A stretch of 64,000 nt of DNA from Hericium rajendrae (lineage: Eukaryota > Basidiomycota > Agaricomycetes > Russulales > Hericiaceae), in assembly GCA_033439255.1 (NCBI GenBank), contig CM065878.1, positions 3,782,001 to 3,846,000 on the forward strand, given 5' to 3'. Shown here piece after piece: positions 1 through 13,172 of this stretch (its first letter is position 1; every line of letters begins with the position of its first letter). Both the position numbers and the translations under genes were made by a program. Under the pieces are notes generated by a model, which was not told the origin of the DNA, made no database searches, and was given only the letters and a program-made list of their open reading frames with translations.

Positions 1-497
1 AGGGTATTGTTGACGTCGTTACATGTCTTGACAATAATTGCTGCGTCCCTCCAGAGGACAAGGAATGAAGTGGACATTTCGAGGATGAAAGGCAAAAAAG
101 CAAGGAAGGGGGTAATACACCATGGAGGAAAGACGGAAAGACCCAGAGCTTATAACAACGCGCAGACAATGGTGCGCGAAGTGATCGAGGCCACACTGCT
201 TTGTCGGGGGAAAGGTGGCCTTTGTAAGTCGTGGTCTCTGTCGCATTGAAGTATATGGACTGGATTCACATGTTGCCATAAGGAAGCGCCGCTTGTGGTC
301 GAACATCCTATGGTATACACTTTGACAGACATGGCAAGCTTACGGCATTTGTGTGCCTGTCCAGAAAGTGAGTTTTCATTGAGGCTTATGCCTTCTATAC
401 TGAGCACCATAAACGACGTATAGGAATAAAAGGTATTGCGGATACCAAATGTGTGAGAACAACGAATAATCTCGAAGGCAAACATAGATTGCGCTCT
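1..497. other. Gene-free left edge
   Basis: I see no recognisable protein, RNA gene or repeat here on either strand. Open frames are short, overlap each other and show no family motif. It lies just past the stop of the minus-strand SDO1 gene, so part of it is probably that gene's 3' untranslated region. Confidence 0.5.
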
Positions 498-1582
498 TCA
501 ACTTTCCATAACCTTGGTCGCGGCAAATGTGATCGTCTCAATCTGACCGCGACCCTTGGTCTCCTTGTTCAGAAGATCGGTTATGACACGGAATTGGGCG
601 GGGTCGATGAGAAGCACCTATGAACGGATACTGGCTCAGCAAGCGAACGAATGACGCAAACGGGATACGTACTGAAATCCATTCCTGCCCGACCACATCA
701 TCTCGCTCGACCTTCTCAGCGCCTTTCAACACAGACTCCCGTAGTTGTGTTTGTTCCGCGGGGAGGGTCACGCGGATGCGCATGCGTGCGCGCTGAATCG
801 GTAGGGTTGAACTTGACTGCAGGGCCTTGATGCAGTCACTGACCTAGATACAAGGTGCCACTCAGAAAATGGACGAGACGGATATGCAGGCTTATGCATA
901 CCTGACTCTTTGCAGTCTTCCCGCCGCGTACATTGTATCCAGCCTCAGTCATCGCGCGGTCGATGATACCAACGGAATACGGAGCCTGTGTAGTGGGATC
1001 GACGCATTTCTCAGCTACGAGTGTCGCGATTTCTCGGCGTAATGATGAGAGATCGTGCTCTCGTTCCTTCTCGCCAACTTGGAGGTCGCCTTTCGTGAGT
1101 ATCTGCAGTCGCAAGTCAGACGAAGCTCGGCGATCGCATGGGCCTACCAACACACCTCCTTTACCACGGTGTCTCTATCATCAGTCCCGAAAGCTTTCTT
1201 CAGATCTCCAGACTTGGCGACTTCGCCTTTCGAGACGTTTACAAAGACGTTGCTGATCTGCAGCACGTCATCTAGATTCGTTTCCCTGTATCACAAACTA
1301 TCAGCGTCATACAAAATGATCAGACTTGACGCAACGCACACTTTATTCCTGAACTCCTGAACTTTGTTCTTGTAGCATGCAATCTGCGAATCAAGGCATC
1401 ACATATAAGCAAGATCTTGGCTATAAGGAGTACTCACCCACCTCGAAGCGCTTCCCTCCTTTCTTCAGCCGGACGATGGATACATTGGTCAATCTGTGGG
1501 CCTCATATCAGACCAGACATCCTCGTGAATGGCGTGGAGACAGAGCTCACTTGATCTGACCTGAAGGTTGGTTGATAGGCAT
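498..1582 (-). CDS. SDO1: SBDS/Sdo1 ribosome maturation protein
   Basis: This is the SBDS family protein. In known members it works with the GTPase Efl1 to release eIF6/Tif6 from late 60S ribosomal subunits in the cytoplasm. The reading is assembled from about six short exons. The first encodes MPINQPSGQIK and ends at a GTGAGC donor. The next gives LTNVSIVRLKKGGKRFEV, then IACYKNKV, then LDDVLQISNVFVNVSKGEVA, which together form the FYSH RNA-binding domain. The exon at about 900-1110 carries ILTKGDLQVGEKERE and IATLVAEKCVDP, the central helical domain, and the last exons give MRIRVTLPAEQ and LLIDPAQFRVI, the C-terminal ferredoxin-like domain. The protein ends at about 250 residues, the usual family length. 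The start was chosen because this ATG opens the conserved N-terminal motif. It is divergent from the BAR-SH3 gene, 272 bp apart. No frame break was seen. Confidence 0.93.
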
Positions 1583-1854
1583 GATTGATACAGAAACTAG
1601 GATACAAGATGGTGGATGTGCAGTAATAAGAGGCAGGAAGATGGTCGAGTAACTTGTGAAAGCTGTACGGTATGCAGAAGCGGAAGATGATATGGTAATC
1701 AAGATTTGGTAATTGCGATCCGGGTTCGCTCCGAGATTATCAGCGAGATCGCGCTCGGCACGGTGAACAGCCAGGAACAGCCTTGCTCTCAGCCATCTCG
1801 TCCGCCTCTCACATCCCTTCCTCCCGTCTATCTGCTCTCTGAGTCGTTGCAGCC
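1583..1854. promoter_or_regulatory. Shared divergent promoter, SDO1 / BAR-SH3 gene
   Basis: A 272 bp gap lies between two head-to-head start codons and must hold both promoters. I see no clear TATA box. The stretch before the plus-strand start is pyrimidine-rich, as is common upstream of fungal start codons. Confidence 0.5.
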
Positions 1855-3754
1855 ATGAAGGGCTTAACAAAGGCGATTATGCGGTAAGTAGTCCGATGAT
1901 GTGGAATATGCTCAAATGCTCATATCGTCATTTCCGTAGGACGCCGCACATGATGACTACCAAGGTCGGCATGTCGAAGAGTACGTCTTGTCTCTGCCAG
2001 CGCCTGTCTTCATATCTCAGACAAATCCTTTTGCTTCTGCTCATATCCGCGGTTCTTAATCTGCTTAATGCGATCACCCATTTGTCTGGCGCGCACCGAA
2101 TCTTGGTCGGACATGTGCAGAGTCCACGGATCCAGAGTTCGAGGAATATCAGCGCAATTTCTCGACATTGGAAACTGAAACGGAGAAGTTTCTCAAGAAC
2201 ACAAAGGCGTTCTCTGAGGCCGTCAATTGTTCGTCTGTCAAGCATCGTTTCGAACCGCGAAGGAACGCTCATCGATACTTCTTTAGCGCTCTTCAACAGC
2301 GGCAGTAACTTTGCTCAGCATTTCTCCGCGTTATTCCATCCCATTGGCTCAGAATTCGATTTGACCTCGAAGCATCCTGAGGCTGCTAACACACTGCAGA
2401 ATGTCGATGCGTATCAGGAGGCGCTGGAAGAGCTGCGCACGACCATAGCTCCTGAATTGGAGTTAATCAGCACTCGAGTCATCGCGCCCGTGAAGGAGAT
2501 ACAGGGTGTGATGAAGACCATCCGAAAGATGATCACGAAGCGAGAACACAAGGTGCGAGAATTTATGGTTCAATTCAGTGTACGTCGCCGCTGATACGGT
2601 GGCCGTAGCTGGTTGACTATGATCGACACAACAACTCGCTCATGAAGCTGCGAGACAAGAAGGAGAAATCCCTGAGTGACGAGAAGCACTTGTTCAAGGT
2701 AAGTTCACTCAGTACTTCCGCTGCGGATGGGCCATTTCAGCGTGCTGAATCAACGCTTCAGCTCGAACAAGATTTCGAGGCAGCCTCGAATGAATACGAA
2801 TACATCAATAATGCCATGAAGCAAGACTTGCCTCGATTCATGACCCTTGCTACGCGGTTCATCGACCCTCTGTTCCATTCGTTCTTCTATATGCAGTGCG
2901 TATTCCATCGCCTCCTTCGGAAGTCCCGGTCTTTCCAGGCTTCCGCTCTCCGGAGATTCGGTACGATTCCTCGGCGCTCATTCCCCCCGCAGGTTGAACA
3001 TCTACTACATGCTGCTTGAGAAGATGAACCAGTTCGCTGACGGCAAGTACGACGTCTCGATCACCCTGCGCAGATCGCGGAAGACTACGAGACCAAGCGC
3101 AGCGACGCTCTTGAGGTCGTCGAGGCGCTCAGCATTACCCAACGCGTTGTTTCTACTAGTGCGTGATCCATCACTCCTGACGTAGGCATTGCTCATCATG
3201 CTGGACCACCACAGCCAAGATGGTCCAGCAACACCGCGCGCTGTCTCCCAATTCTGCAATGGGCCGCAGCCCCACTAGCACACTCGGCCGCTCTCCCTCC
3301 GCCACGTCCACGTCCACGACCGCATCACGCGGCGTGGCCCCGTCCGCCTCCTTCTCCAAGAAGCCGCCACCGCCCCCCGCCTCGTCCTACACGAAGGGCG
3401 GCGCGCTCGCGCCGAGCCCCGCCATGTCTCCGCCGCCCTATACGCCGTCCTCTTCCTCATTCGACGCGGCCGCGAAGCGCGCGCCGCCCCCGCCTCCGCC
3501 GCTCAAGCCCAAGCCGCAGCCTTCGGCGCAGTACGTCGTCGCGCTGTACGACTTCAGCGCGCAGGCGGACGGCGACCTCGACTTCAAGACGGGCGACCGG
3601 ATCGAGGTTGTCGAGCGGACCGGGAGCTCGGAGGACTGGTGGACCGGCCGGCTCGAGGGCAGGACGGGCGTGTTCCCTGGTGCGTTGCATTATTTTTGCT
3701 CTGCGTGATATATATGCTGATGGTGCTGCAGGTAATTATGTGCAAGACGTTTGA
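1855..3754 (+). CDS. hob1: BAR-SH3 amphiphysin-like protein (hob1/Rvs167 type)
   Basis: This is a membrane-curving BAR protein with a C-terminal SH3 domain. Relatives act at endocytic sites and cortical actin patches. The first exon MKGLTKAIMR matches the start of fungal Rvs167/Hob1. It is followed through short introns by BAR-domain segments: TDPEFEEYQRNFSTLE, FNSGSNFAQHFSALFHPIG, IRKMITKREHK, LEQDFEAASNEYEYINNAM, and FIDPLFHSFFYMQLNIYYML across an intron at about 2900-2990. A linker rich in Ser and Pro (about 3220-3510) precedes the SH3 domain: VVALYDFSAQADGDLDF, then DWWTGRLEGRTGVFPG and NYVQDV, with the last six residues in a tiny final exon after an intron at 3691-3731. The SH3 ALYDF, WW and NYV signatures are intact. 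The Pro-rich linker could bind other SH3 proteins. No frame break was noticed. Confidence 0.93.
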
Positions 3755-4357
3755 ACGCGGTGGTAGCTTTGTTTTTATAAATTTGTAGAACAAGGAAGTC
3801 GGTCCATTTTTAATGTTTCGGGTGTGTTGAGTACTCTGCGTTGTGTAGCCTGGATGGTTTTTCGCTCTGTCATCCGTCCGTAGGCCGGAGGCTTGGTGAA
3901 TGTATCTCTTTTGTCTTTCGCAGGTTTGCGAGTTTATTTAGTGAATTCAATTTTCCATTGGCCATCGAGCGTGTTGCACCAGTTGGGTGACCGTGTCAAG
4001 CACACAGCATGATGGGTGAGAAAGTCGTGGAAGCCAGCCTGAACGCGGATCATCGATATGATCTGACGACCCTGCATAGCCCCGAAGCGATGGAGATACC
4101 GGCATCAAGCTTCTCTCGAAGTACTGCGTGGTATAAAGAGCTTTGCGTGAGGTAAATCGAAAAATGTCCGCTCCCTACCCCACCATGTGACGGCCGACCT
4201 AGTCATGCAACAAGATATGTTTATTACAGGCTCTAGAATACAAAACGATGCCAGAAGATACGCCAGACTGACGTCGACAGTCCAAGCAAGAAGTACACTG
4301 GATATTGACTAAACGTAAGTCCATGATATATGCACCCCCGATAATCATCGCAGATCA
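3755..4357. other. Gene-free gap between convergent genes
   Basis: About 600 bp lie between the stop codons of the BAR-SH3 gene (plus) and Ku80 (minus). I see no coding signal, repeat or RNA gene. It probably holds the two 3' untranslated regions. Confidence 0.6.
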
Positions 4358-7300
4358 TCATCGCTTCAGGAACTATAGTCAAACTATGAGGTCCTGTTCA
4401 ATGAGGTATGAGGAAGAGAATACTCACGGCAGCAGCAGCGGCATCTGATATATCGGATGATCCACCCAACTTCTTTGCCTCCGACTTGCCTATGAGACCA
4501 AGCCCTTTTCCCTTCCTGACCTCCTCCCAGAAATCAGGATTACCTGGATCGGACAAGCATGCAGCCTTCAAGTCCTTCATGATGCTACATGACCGCGCCG
4601 CGCATCAGAAACCGCACAGCAAACCAAGATAGCAGCGAACTCACCTATTCCAGGCATCGATTCATCCTCCTCGCTGCACAATTTCCTCAGCGCCCGCAGA
4701 CACTCCATCATCTCCCCGTCCGGCGCGCCGCAAACGGGCGCATCACCACCTCCTTCACCGCCCACCCGAGATCCTCCACCGCCTTGCTCACGACGTCGCC
4801 CCGCGCGACGTTCTTCTGGAAATCGGCCAGCGGCGCCGTCGTGCCGACGATGCGCCCCGGCGCACGACCGGGTTCCATTTCGGGCTCGGGCGACTCCTCG
4901 GGCGTGGGCAGCTTGCCCGCGCTCGGGGGCTTCGCGGTGTCGAGCAACATCTCCGTCTCCTCCTCCGTCTCGCTCTCCGTCACGCTGTCGTTATCGCCGT
5001 CCTTGAGCGATATGTGCGTCGTCCGGTGCTGCGTCGGCGAGAGGATGCCGCGCTGGCTGAGAAGCTGGCTCTGCGTGCGCGGTTTGCGCGGGGAGATAGG
5101 CGCTTTAACGCGGTCGAGGAGCAGCAGCTCTTCTTCGTCTTCGTCGGGGCGGGCGTAGACGTGTCCGTCTTTGCGTGCTTTCGGGATCTTCTTGGGAACT
5201 GCGGATCATAGCAATGAGAAGGTGATCGATGAGAGATGGGACGGATGGCTCACCCTCTTTGACTTTGAAGGCTACTTTGCATTCCTCCATGGCGCCCTTC
5301 GCTTTCTTCAGTACTCGGCGCGGCGGCTCGAAGTACTTCGTTAGCTCGGGGTGGGGTGGCGGCAATGGGTTTACTGTCAAGTCCTGCACCACCGCGCTGT
5401 GGAAAAGAGCTTGTTTTGTGCGGTGGATTGCTGGATTGAACGACAGGCGGGTATCAAACCAGGATTCTCGTTTCCTGAAGAGCAATGAGAATAGGCCCCG
5501 GGGCAAGACGGTAGATGCGTACCCTGCTTCGTTCATTTCACCCGCGGTCATCAGATCCATGGCGTCGACGAGCTTGTCCATGGCAACCAATTGATCCTCT
5601 GTAGGGATGTAGGGATGCTTCGTGACGCGTTCGCCCTTCTTATTGATCAGGTTCTCGAGGGGCGGGAATGTGTACTTCCGCAGGTCATCGGCGAAGGGCA
5701 TCTACGCCGGAGACTTCGTCAACTCCGCCACTCGGGTGGAGATTAACGCCGACACGCACCTGTACCCACAGCAGACAATCGACCTTCTCGAACTCGCATG
5801 GTGAAAGGACACCCATTTTGGGATCGGACCCGTCTTTGGTCACCCAGCGCACAACGGCCATCAGACGATGCTTCCCGCGCAACATTGCTTGGACTAGGGC
5901 CGATAGGGCAACTTGTTCTGCGGGAGATTTGGGGTCTGCCCATACGTATTGGACTTCGCCCATGGGATAGTCGTGGCGGAACTAAATGGACGAGATGAGA
6001 CAAATGACATGCTAACAAATAGCATGGAACGCACTTTATCTTCTCGGATGAACGCGCAGATCTCGATACCTTTCTTCGTTTGCAGTCGCTCGAACTGACC
6101 GTCTGGGCATGGGACGTACGTGCTCCCATACTTGAAGCCTTTTACGAGATCCTCTTTCTCCACCTTCTGCAGCTCTTTCTTGCCTTCCTCCTCCTCCTCG
6201 ACCTCCATCTTCTCCTCCTCTCCCACCTCATGTTCTGGTTTCTTCTCCGATGTGTCCACGACGTACTCGGTGCGCATCTTCAACTCTGCCCAGATCCTGC
6301 GTTTGAGTTGCTCCTCCTCACCCTCACCGGGCACCTCCACCCCTTCTCGCATAGCGAACCGCTTCCAGCCCTTTGGCCGGGCCTGGGCGGTGCATTTACT
6401 CGTCTTGACCATGATTTCGAAAGAATTGTCTGGATCGTTATCTGGGTCGCCAAGGCGGAGCGTGGTGCCCATAAGTACGGAGCGCGTCTGGTTGATATCT
6501 GGCTTGGCAAGTTCTTGCAGTGCGAGGGACAATGTGCCCATGATAGCATTGTCTGGAAGAGCGGAGACGAACGTATGGAAGAAGTCCTCGTTCTCTTTCT
6601 GTGATTTATGCAAGGAGTCAACTACGAGAACGCAGGCGCCGTAAGAGTCGTACCTTGATATGCGGCTTGTCTTCCTGGTGATATGGCAACTCCTCGTCAT
6701 CGAAATCTACGCCCCTGTCGCACGAAGGAAACAGGTGAGACAAGAGGACACAGTAGAGGGTAGGACATACACAATGGTCAGAGTAACATTAAGCTCCTTT
6801 ATCTTCTCCACCGGTGCCTTCCAATCCTCGATTTCAATTGGGTTCTCGCCGTCTGTGAGAAGTACAACTTTCCGCGTCCAGGTCTTCTTCTTGGCGAGGT
6901 AGCGATCTTGGGTCTCGATGCCGACAATAATGGCGTCAATGGCTGGATATACAGGACATCATTACCCAATGGACTGAGCAGAGCTGAGAATCTAACGGTC
7001 GCCTATTGTGTCCTCGGAAGGACGCAAGGCTGCGAGCTTGGAGAGTGTCTGTGCGTTGGGCTGGTCAATAGGGATGTACTCCGTAACGTGGTCGTAGCCG
7101 CCGTTTGACTTATTGATGCAGTTGTCCGTCCCTGTATATGAAATCTCATCAACATAGGCGCGCAATATACTTGGATAAGTCGCGAACCCGGAGTGCCGAA
7201 GATGATGACCCCGCACTTGTCTGTCTTTCTACCATTGAAGATCTGGGTTTGCATGAATAAACAGGGGCTGGAATGATGGAGAAGAAATAGTCACCATCTC

Positions 7301-7522
7301 CTGGATCTTCAGCATGGCAAATTGAAGGGACCACTCAAGGTGCGTCATTTCCATTTGGCGCACTTCGCCGCCGGGACCGTCGGGAAGTTCGACGGTGCGA
7401 ATCTGACCCATTGAGGGCGAGATGTCGATGCAAAACATTGTGACAGTGTACTGTCAATATATTAGTGAGAGACTTTGCAAAGAGAACCGAGCTGAACGTA
7501 CACCTGCGCGTTGTGAGGCCAT
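4358..7522 (-). CDS. pku80: Ku80 subunit of the Ku DNA-end-binding heterodimer
   Basis: Ku80 pairs with Ku70 to bind broken DNA ends in the nucleus, start non-homologous end joining and protect telomeres. The first exon is MASQRAG. After an intron the vWA-like domain opens with FCIDISPSMG, followed by CGVIIFGTPG, YIPIDQPNAQTLSKLAAL and KVVLLTDGENPIEIEDW. The Ku core beta-barrel includes MGTTLRLGDPDNDPDNSFE and GFKYGSTYVPCPDGQFERL. An acidic EEEEE insert at about 6180-6240 interrupts the core. The helical arm region includes LPPPHPELTKYFEPPRRVL. A low-complexity Ser/Glu linker leads to the C-terminal domain, with MKDLKAACLSDPGNPDFWEE, and a last mini-exon FLKR before the stop. Length and order match a full Ku80. 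The start is divergent from the STH1-like gene, 268 bp apart. No frame break was seen. Confidence 0.93.
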
Positions 7523-7790
7523 GATGGGAGTCGGGGAGGAGGCGCGCGGCGACGCGACAAAGATGGCGCTTAATCACGTGACGGAGAGAAGGAGATTCGG
7601 AGTTTGAATATGACAAAGCAATGTGGCTAAGTTCTCACGGGGGCTGTTTGTCGCTCCTGAGGTTTCTCGTTCACGTTGTCATCAACGAAAGCGCGGGTGG
7701 CAGATCCAGGCTATTCCGGCTCACTTCAATTCTCTACTGCTTGACGCGACATACTCTTCCGCCGCCCCGAGCGCGCTGTCTTCGGCCAAT
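7523..7790. promoter_or_regulatory. Shared divergent promoter, Ku80 / STH1, with CACGTG box
   Basis: A 268 bp gap between head-to-head start codons. A perfect CACGTG palindrome within TAATCACGTGACGG lies at 7575-7580. CACGTGAC is the classic binding core of Cbf1/USF-type bHLH factors, so a bHLH site is plausible, but this rests on the motif alone. Confidence 0.4.
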
Positions 7791-10700
7791 ATGGCCGCCC
7801 CAAATATCGGGCCCCTTCCGCAACAACCACAGCACTCCCTCAGACACTTTCCCCCCAATTTTAACAAGGAACGCTTCCAACAGCTGCTCCAGGTATGTCA
7901 TAACCTTCTCATCTTGTCCCTCCACCGCTTACCTTCTTCCTCATTTAGCATGCCAATGCTCTTAAAGCAGCAGGTCATACTCCGGACACTTCTCCGGAGC
8001 TCGACAGGATCATAAAGTTCCTTCACCAGTTTCAGGCGCAACACCGTGCGTATTCGCCTATCATGTCCACTCATCCAAACTTAATTCACTCCCAAGAAGC
8101 TCCTCCTCGTCATCCACACCAGGAACACTCTCCCGCAGGTCAGCCTGCCGTTATCAATGGCCATATCTCCACAGCGCCAGCTCCAGCCCTCAATGGCACT
8201 CCAGCACCGAACGTACCTTCTCTCATTTCGGGACCTGTCCCCGCTCAGCCATATCCCAATCCCCCTACTACACCCGTCTCCTTCACCTCGGACCAGATTG
8301 CCGTCCTTCGCGCCCAAATATATGCGTTCAAGTGTCTTCAGAAGGGCAACCCCGTTCCGGACGCCGTTCTTCAGGTCATCCGCACCCCGAACGGCGCAGT
8401 CCTTGACGTCGAGAAGATCTTGCAAAATCAAGATCTCACCTCTAGAGTCGTCGACAGTGCTGTCAAGGTGCAAAAAGGACCGGGCGATGCACCACCCATC
8501 CCTCTCGCATCCACTTCTTCACCCACGCCCGCTCCGCCTGAGGGTGCCGCATTGAAGACTGAAGACATGAGCCAGAATGACGAAGTGCCGAAACCATCTC
8601 TGTCAGAGGATGATGTTGACTCAGCTGGCTTTCCTGTGAACTCCTACGTTCATCCCTTCACCTACATCAAGCGTGTTGCAGACTCGAACCCATCCGTTTT
8701 TGCGAGTCGTCTGCAGCGCTTACTCATACCCTCCATTATGCCGGCTGGCCTTGATCCACATCAAGCCCTCGCTGAGCGCAATCGCTTTGTAGAGGCTCGC
8801 ATCCAGCAGCGCATTGACGAACTCGAAGCTATCGCCTCCACCCTTGGCGATGGCGGTCTCGAGCCTATCGTCGCTGATGACTTTATGAAGGAAGAGTCAG
8901 CACCGGTATCCACGGACAAGGGCAAAGGCAAGGAGAACGAGGCATCCACCTCCACTCCCGCACCGGAGCACAAGGTCCTGAACACCGCCTACGTCCACCC
9001 TCCCACGTCCGCCCATGGCAAGCTGCGCGCACTCATCGAACTCAAGTCTCTGCGCGTTCTCGACAAGCAGCGGCAGATGCGCGCACAGGTCGCGGAGAGG
9101 CTCACGCACGGCTCGCTGCTCCCGTTGAACCGCACGGACTTCCGGCGCACACGCAAGCCGACGCTGCGCGATGCGCATATGACTGAGCAGCTCGAGCGTA
9201 AGCAGCGCGTCGACCGCGAGCGCCGCGCGAAGCAGAAGCATATCGAGCAGCTCAACATCATCTGCAACCACGGCAAGGAGGTCATCGCGGTTAACCGTGC
9301 TGCGTCTGACCGCATCGCGCGCCTCGGCAAGGCGGTGCAGACTTTCCATGCCCATGCGGAGCGTGAAGAGCAGAAACGCATCGAGCGGATATCGAAGGAG
9401 CGTTTGAAGGCGCTCAAGGCCGATGATGAGGAGGCCTACATGCGGCTCATCGACACTGCGAAGGACACGCGCATCACGCATCTCCTCAAGCAGACGGATT
9501 CGTATTTGGATTCGCTGGCGCAGGCGGTGATGGCGCAGCAGAGTCAAGGCGAAGCCGTCGGGGAGATACCCATTGACAAGGCTTATCAGGAGGAACCGAC
9601 CACCGAGGAGACGTTTGGGGCTCAGAAATTGTACGAAGAAGCGCCGGAGGAGAGGGGGAAGATCGACTATTATGCGGTCGCGCATAGGATCAAGGAGAGG
9701 GTCACCAAGCAACCGGGCCTGCTTGTCGGTGGTACGCTCAAAGACTACCAATTGAAGGGTCTACAATGGATGGTCAGTCTGTACAACAACCATCTCAACG
9801 GGATCTTGGCAGACGAAATGGTACGTTGTAATAATGGTATCTTACAGTTCCTTTACTAACACAATTTCTGTGCAGGGTCTCGGAAAAACCATCCAAACCA
9901 TCTCGCTTATCGCTTTCCTGATCGAGGTGAAGAAGCAGCGCGGCCCATATTTGGTTATCGTCCCGTTGTCGACCATGACGAATTGGTCTGGTGAATTCAT
10001 GAAGTGGGCACCCGGTATCAAGATGATCTCGTACAAGGGCAATCCGGCGCAGCGTCGCCAGCTGCAACAGGAGTTGAGGACCGGCCAGTTCCAGGTGCTG
10101 TTGACAACGTATGAGTACATCATCAAGGACCGACCGTTCTTGAGCAAGACGAAGTGGGTGCACATGATCATCGGTGAGTACTTGTCTATTTTTTCCCGAA
10201 GATTGTATTAAACGTGTGCCATAGATGAGGGTCATCGTATGAAAAATACTCAGTCAAAACTTGTCCAGACCCTGACAACGTACTACCATTCCCGCTACCG
10301 CCTGATTCTCACCGGTACCCCTCTGCAGAACAACCTTCCCGAGCTCTGGGCTCTGCTCAACTTCGTCCTGCCGAAGGTCTTCAACTCCGTCAAGTCGTTT
10401 GACGAATGGTTCAACACACCTTTCGCGAGCGCGGGCACAGGCGACAAGATCGAGCTGAATGAAGAAGAGGCGCTCCTCATCATTCGTCGCCTGCACAAGG
10501 TCCTGCGACCCTTCCTGCTGAGACGTCTAAAGAAAGATGTCGAGGCAGAGCTGCCGGATAAAGTCGAAAAGGTGGTGAAAGTGAGGATGAGCGCGCTGCA
10601 ATCGCAATTGTACAAGCAGATGAAGAAGTTCAAGATGATTGCAGACGGGAAGGATAGCAAGGGAAAGCCAGGTGGTGTGAAGGGATTGAGTAATGAGCTG

Positions 10701-12745
10701 ATGCAGCTCGAAAGATCTGCCAGCACCCATTCTTGTTCGAGAGCGTCGAGGACAAGATGAACCCTTCGGGCCTCATTGATGATAATCTCATCCGGTCATC
10801 TGGGAAGATCGAGTTGCTTTCTCGGATTTTGCCCAAATTCTTTTCTACCGATCACAGAGTACGTCCTTTTCCCATCTTACCTTTCAAACTATATACTAAT
10901 ACCTGCCTTCTGTAGGTCCTTATCTTCTTCCAGATGACCAAGGTCATGGATATCATGGAGGACTTTTGAAGATGATGGGCATGAAGTACTTGCGTCTAGA
11001 TGGTGGTACGAAGACGGAAGAGCGTGCGAGCTACGTGGCGCGATTCAACGCGAAGGACTCGGACATTAAAGTCTTCATCCTGTCGACGCGTGCCGGTGGT
11101 CTCGGTCTCAACTTGCAGACCGCCGATACCGTCATCATCTTCGACTCCGATTGGAATCCCCATGCAGATCTGCAGGCACAGGACCGTGCGCATCGTATCG
11201 GTCAAACGAAGACGGTCCGTATTCTGCGGTTCATCACGGAGAAGAGCGTCGAGGAGGCGATGTATGCCCGTGCGCGATATAAGCTTGACATTGACGACAA
11301 GGTCATCCAAGCCGGTCGGTTCGACAACAAGTCGACGCAGGAGGAGCAGGAGGAGTTCTTGGTACGTATTTTTGATTGGTGAATATGTTGACATCTACTG
11401 ACTCGGCACTGTAGCGATCCATCCTTGAAGCCGATCAGGAGGAGGAGAATGAAGAGGCCGGCGACATGAACGACGAAGAGATCAACGAGATCATCGCGCG
11501 ATCCGATGATGAACAACGCCTTTTCAACGACATGGATATGCAGCGCGAACGCGAGCGCGCCTTGGCCTGGAAGGCTGCCGGCAACCGCGGCAAGCCGCCT
11601 GCGCCACTCCTCCAGCTCGAGGAGCTGCCGGAATGCTACCGGTCGGACGAACCGTTCGAGGTGAAGGATGAGGTCGACGAGTCGGAGGGACGTGGTCACC
11701 GGCGGCGAACTGTTGTCAACTACAACGACGGTCTCAGCGACGATCAATGGGCTTTGGTGAGGAAACACCCCGATTAGCCCTGCCTCCTGCTGACACCTTG
11801 CCTCAGGCTCTTGAGGAAGGCGAAGACCTGCAGGAGCTTATGGAGCGCACTAGAGAGAAGAAAGATCGCCGCGTGACTAACAAGCTGCTGCGCGATGTCG
11901 ACTCGGGCGTTGCCACGCCGGTTTCGGAGAGCGGTCGTGGTAGAGGCCGCAAGGGCAAGGCCAAAATGGCGGAGCCTGAGTTCGAACCGGTCAATGGCAA
12001 GCGTAAGCGTGTTGGTATAAAGTCAATGTCTGTTACCCCATCCGTGCAAGAGGAGGAGGAGGAGGAAAGAGATATCGTAAGTAATTCATAGCTTTCAACG
12101 TATTCGGCGATGCTGACGATTTGGATTAGAAACGCCGCAAAACCAAGGTCGCTGATTCGGCGGTTGCGGGTGCTGCGAAGGAGAGGATGAAGAAAGCGCT
12201 GAATGAGTGCTACAAAGCGCTTATGTCGTGCACCGACGAGACAGGACGCAAACGCTGCGAACTGTTCAGGGAACTGCCAGATAAACGAGTAAGTTGCATA
12301 ATACTCCCGTCCATGTCAGCTGGCTAATCACGTTTTGCAGGATTATCCGGATTACTACCGCATCATTACAACGCCAATCGCCCTCTCGACTCTGCGCAAA
12401 CGCATCAGCACCAACTATTACAAGACGGTCACGCAGTTCCGCGATGACGTTAAGCTCATGTTCAGCAATGCGCGGACATACAATCAGGAGGGCTCCTGGG
12501 TGTATGTCGACGCCGTCGAGATGGAGAAGGCCTTCGACTCGGTGTACGCACGCGTCATCACCGGTTCGGGCTTGCCCGGCGCGGACTCCCCACCAACGCC
12601 GTCGTCGTCAATTAACGTCGCGGGCGGGATGGACGAGGCGCTGACGCCTATGGACGAGGACGAGCGGCCGCCTGCCAAGGCGAAGAACGGGCGCAAGCAG
12701 ATCGTGAGCGACGACGACTATCTGTCGCAGAGCGAGGGCGAGTAG
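7791..12745 (+). CDS. STH1: SNF2/STH1-class SWI/SNF-RSC chromatin remodelling ATPase
   Basis: This is the catalytic ATPase of a SWI/SNF or RSC complex, which slides or ejects nucleosomes. Domains in order: a QLQ-like segment ([20 protein letters not shown], about 8285-8340); an HSA domain rich in Arg and Lys (about 9020-9300); the DExx lobe with [18 protein letters not shown], the Walker A GLGKTIQT formed across an intron near 9822-9873, and DEGHRMKN; the helicase C lobe with [32 protein letters not shown] and [10 protein letters not shown]; a SnAC-like acidic segment; and a C-terminal bromodomain ([15 protein letters not shown] and [13 protein letters not shown], about 12340-12540). Two conserved stretches are broken by one missing base each. 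[11 protein letters not shown] at about 10709 is read in two frames, and MEDFLKMMG at 10964-10967 has four T where five keep the frame. As written the ATPase would be truncated. I cannot tell Sth1 from Snf2 orthology by eye. Confidence 0.93.
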
Positions 12746-13172
12746 CGGGCGTTCGGTCGGTTGGTTCCTCTCTTTTGGTGGACTCCTGTGGTATCTTGGT
12801 TGTGTCTTCGTCTTCGCTTTTCTTGCACGCATCCCTTTCCGTTCCTGTCAATTACACTCCACCCCTGACTATTGACTGCTGCTTTATGCTACCTATCTCT
12901 GTCTAAGTACAACCTCGATTGTGTATTGTTAATGTTGTATAGAAGCATATCATTCTCTCAAGACAAACTTGTCACTCGATGTGAAGTGTTATCGTTGGCG
13001 GTAAAGGCAACAACAAAACAGGCACCGTTATGACTTGAAATGAGTCAACGTAAGTACTACAAAGGAGCAAACGAGGGTACGTGAATATGAAAGATGCCGG
13101 CATCTGCGATCATAAGGCATAAAGCACCAAGGGTTTTGTCGAGATCAACTCTACAATTCGCAACCTGGGCAT
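12746..13172. other. Gene-free gap between convergent genes
   Basis: About 430 bp separate the stop of the remodeller (plus) from the stop of the membrane-protein gene (minus). It is AT-richer than the flanks and probably holds two 3' untranslated regions. Nothing else was seen. Confidence 0.6.
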
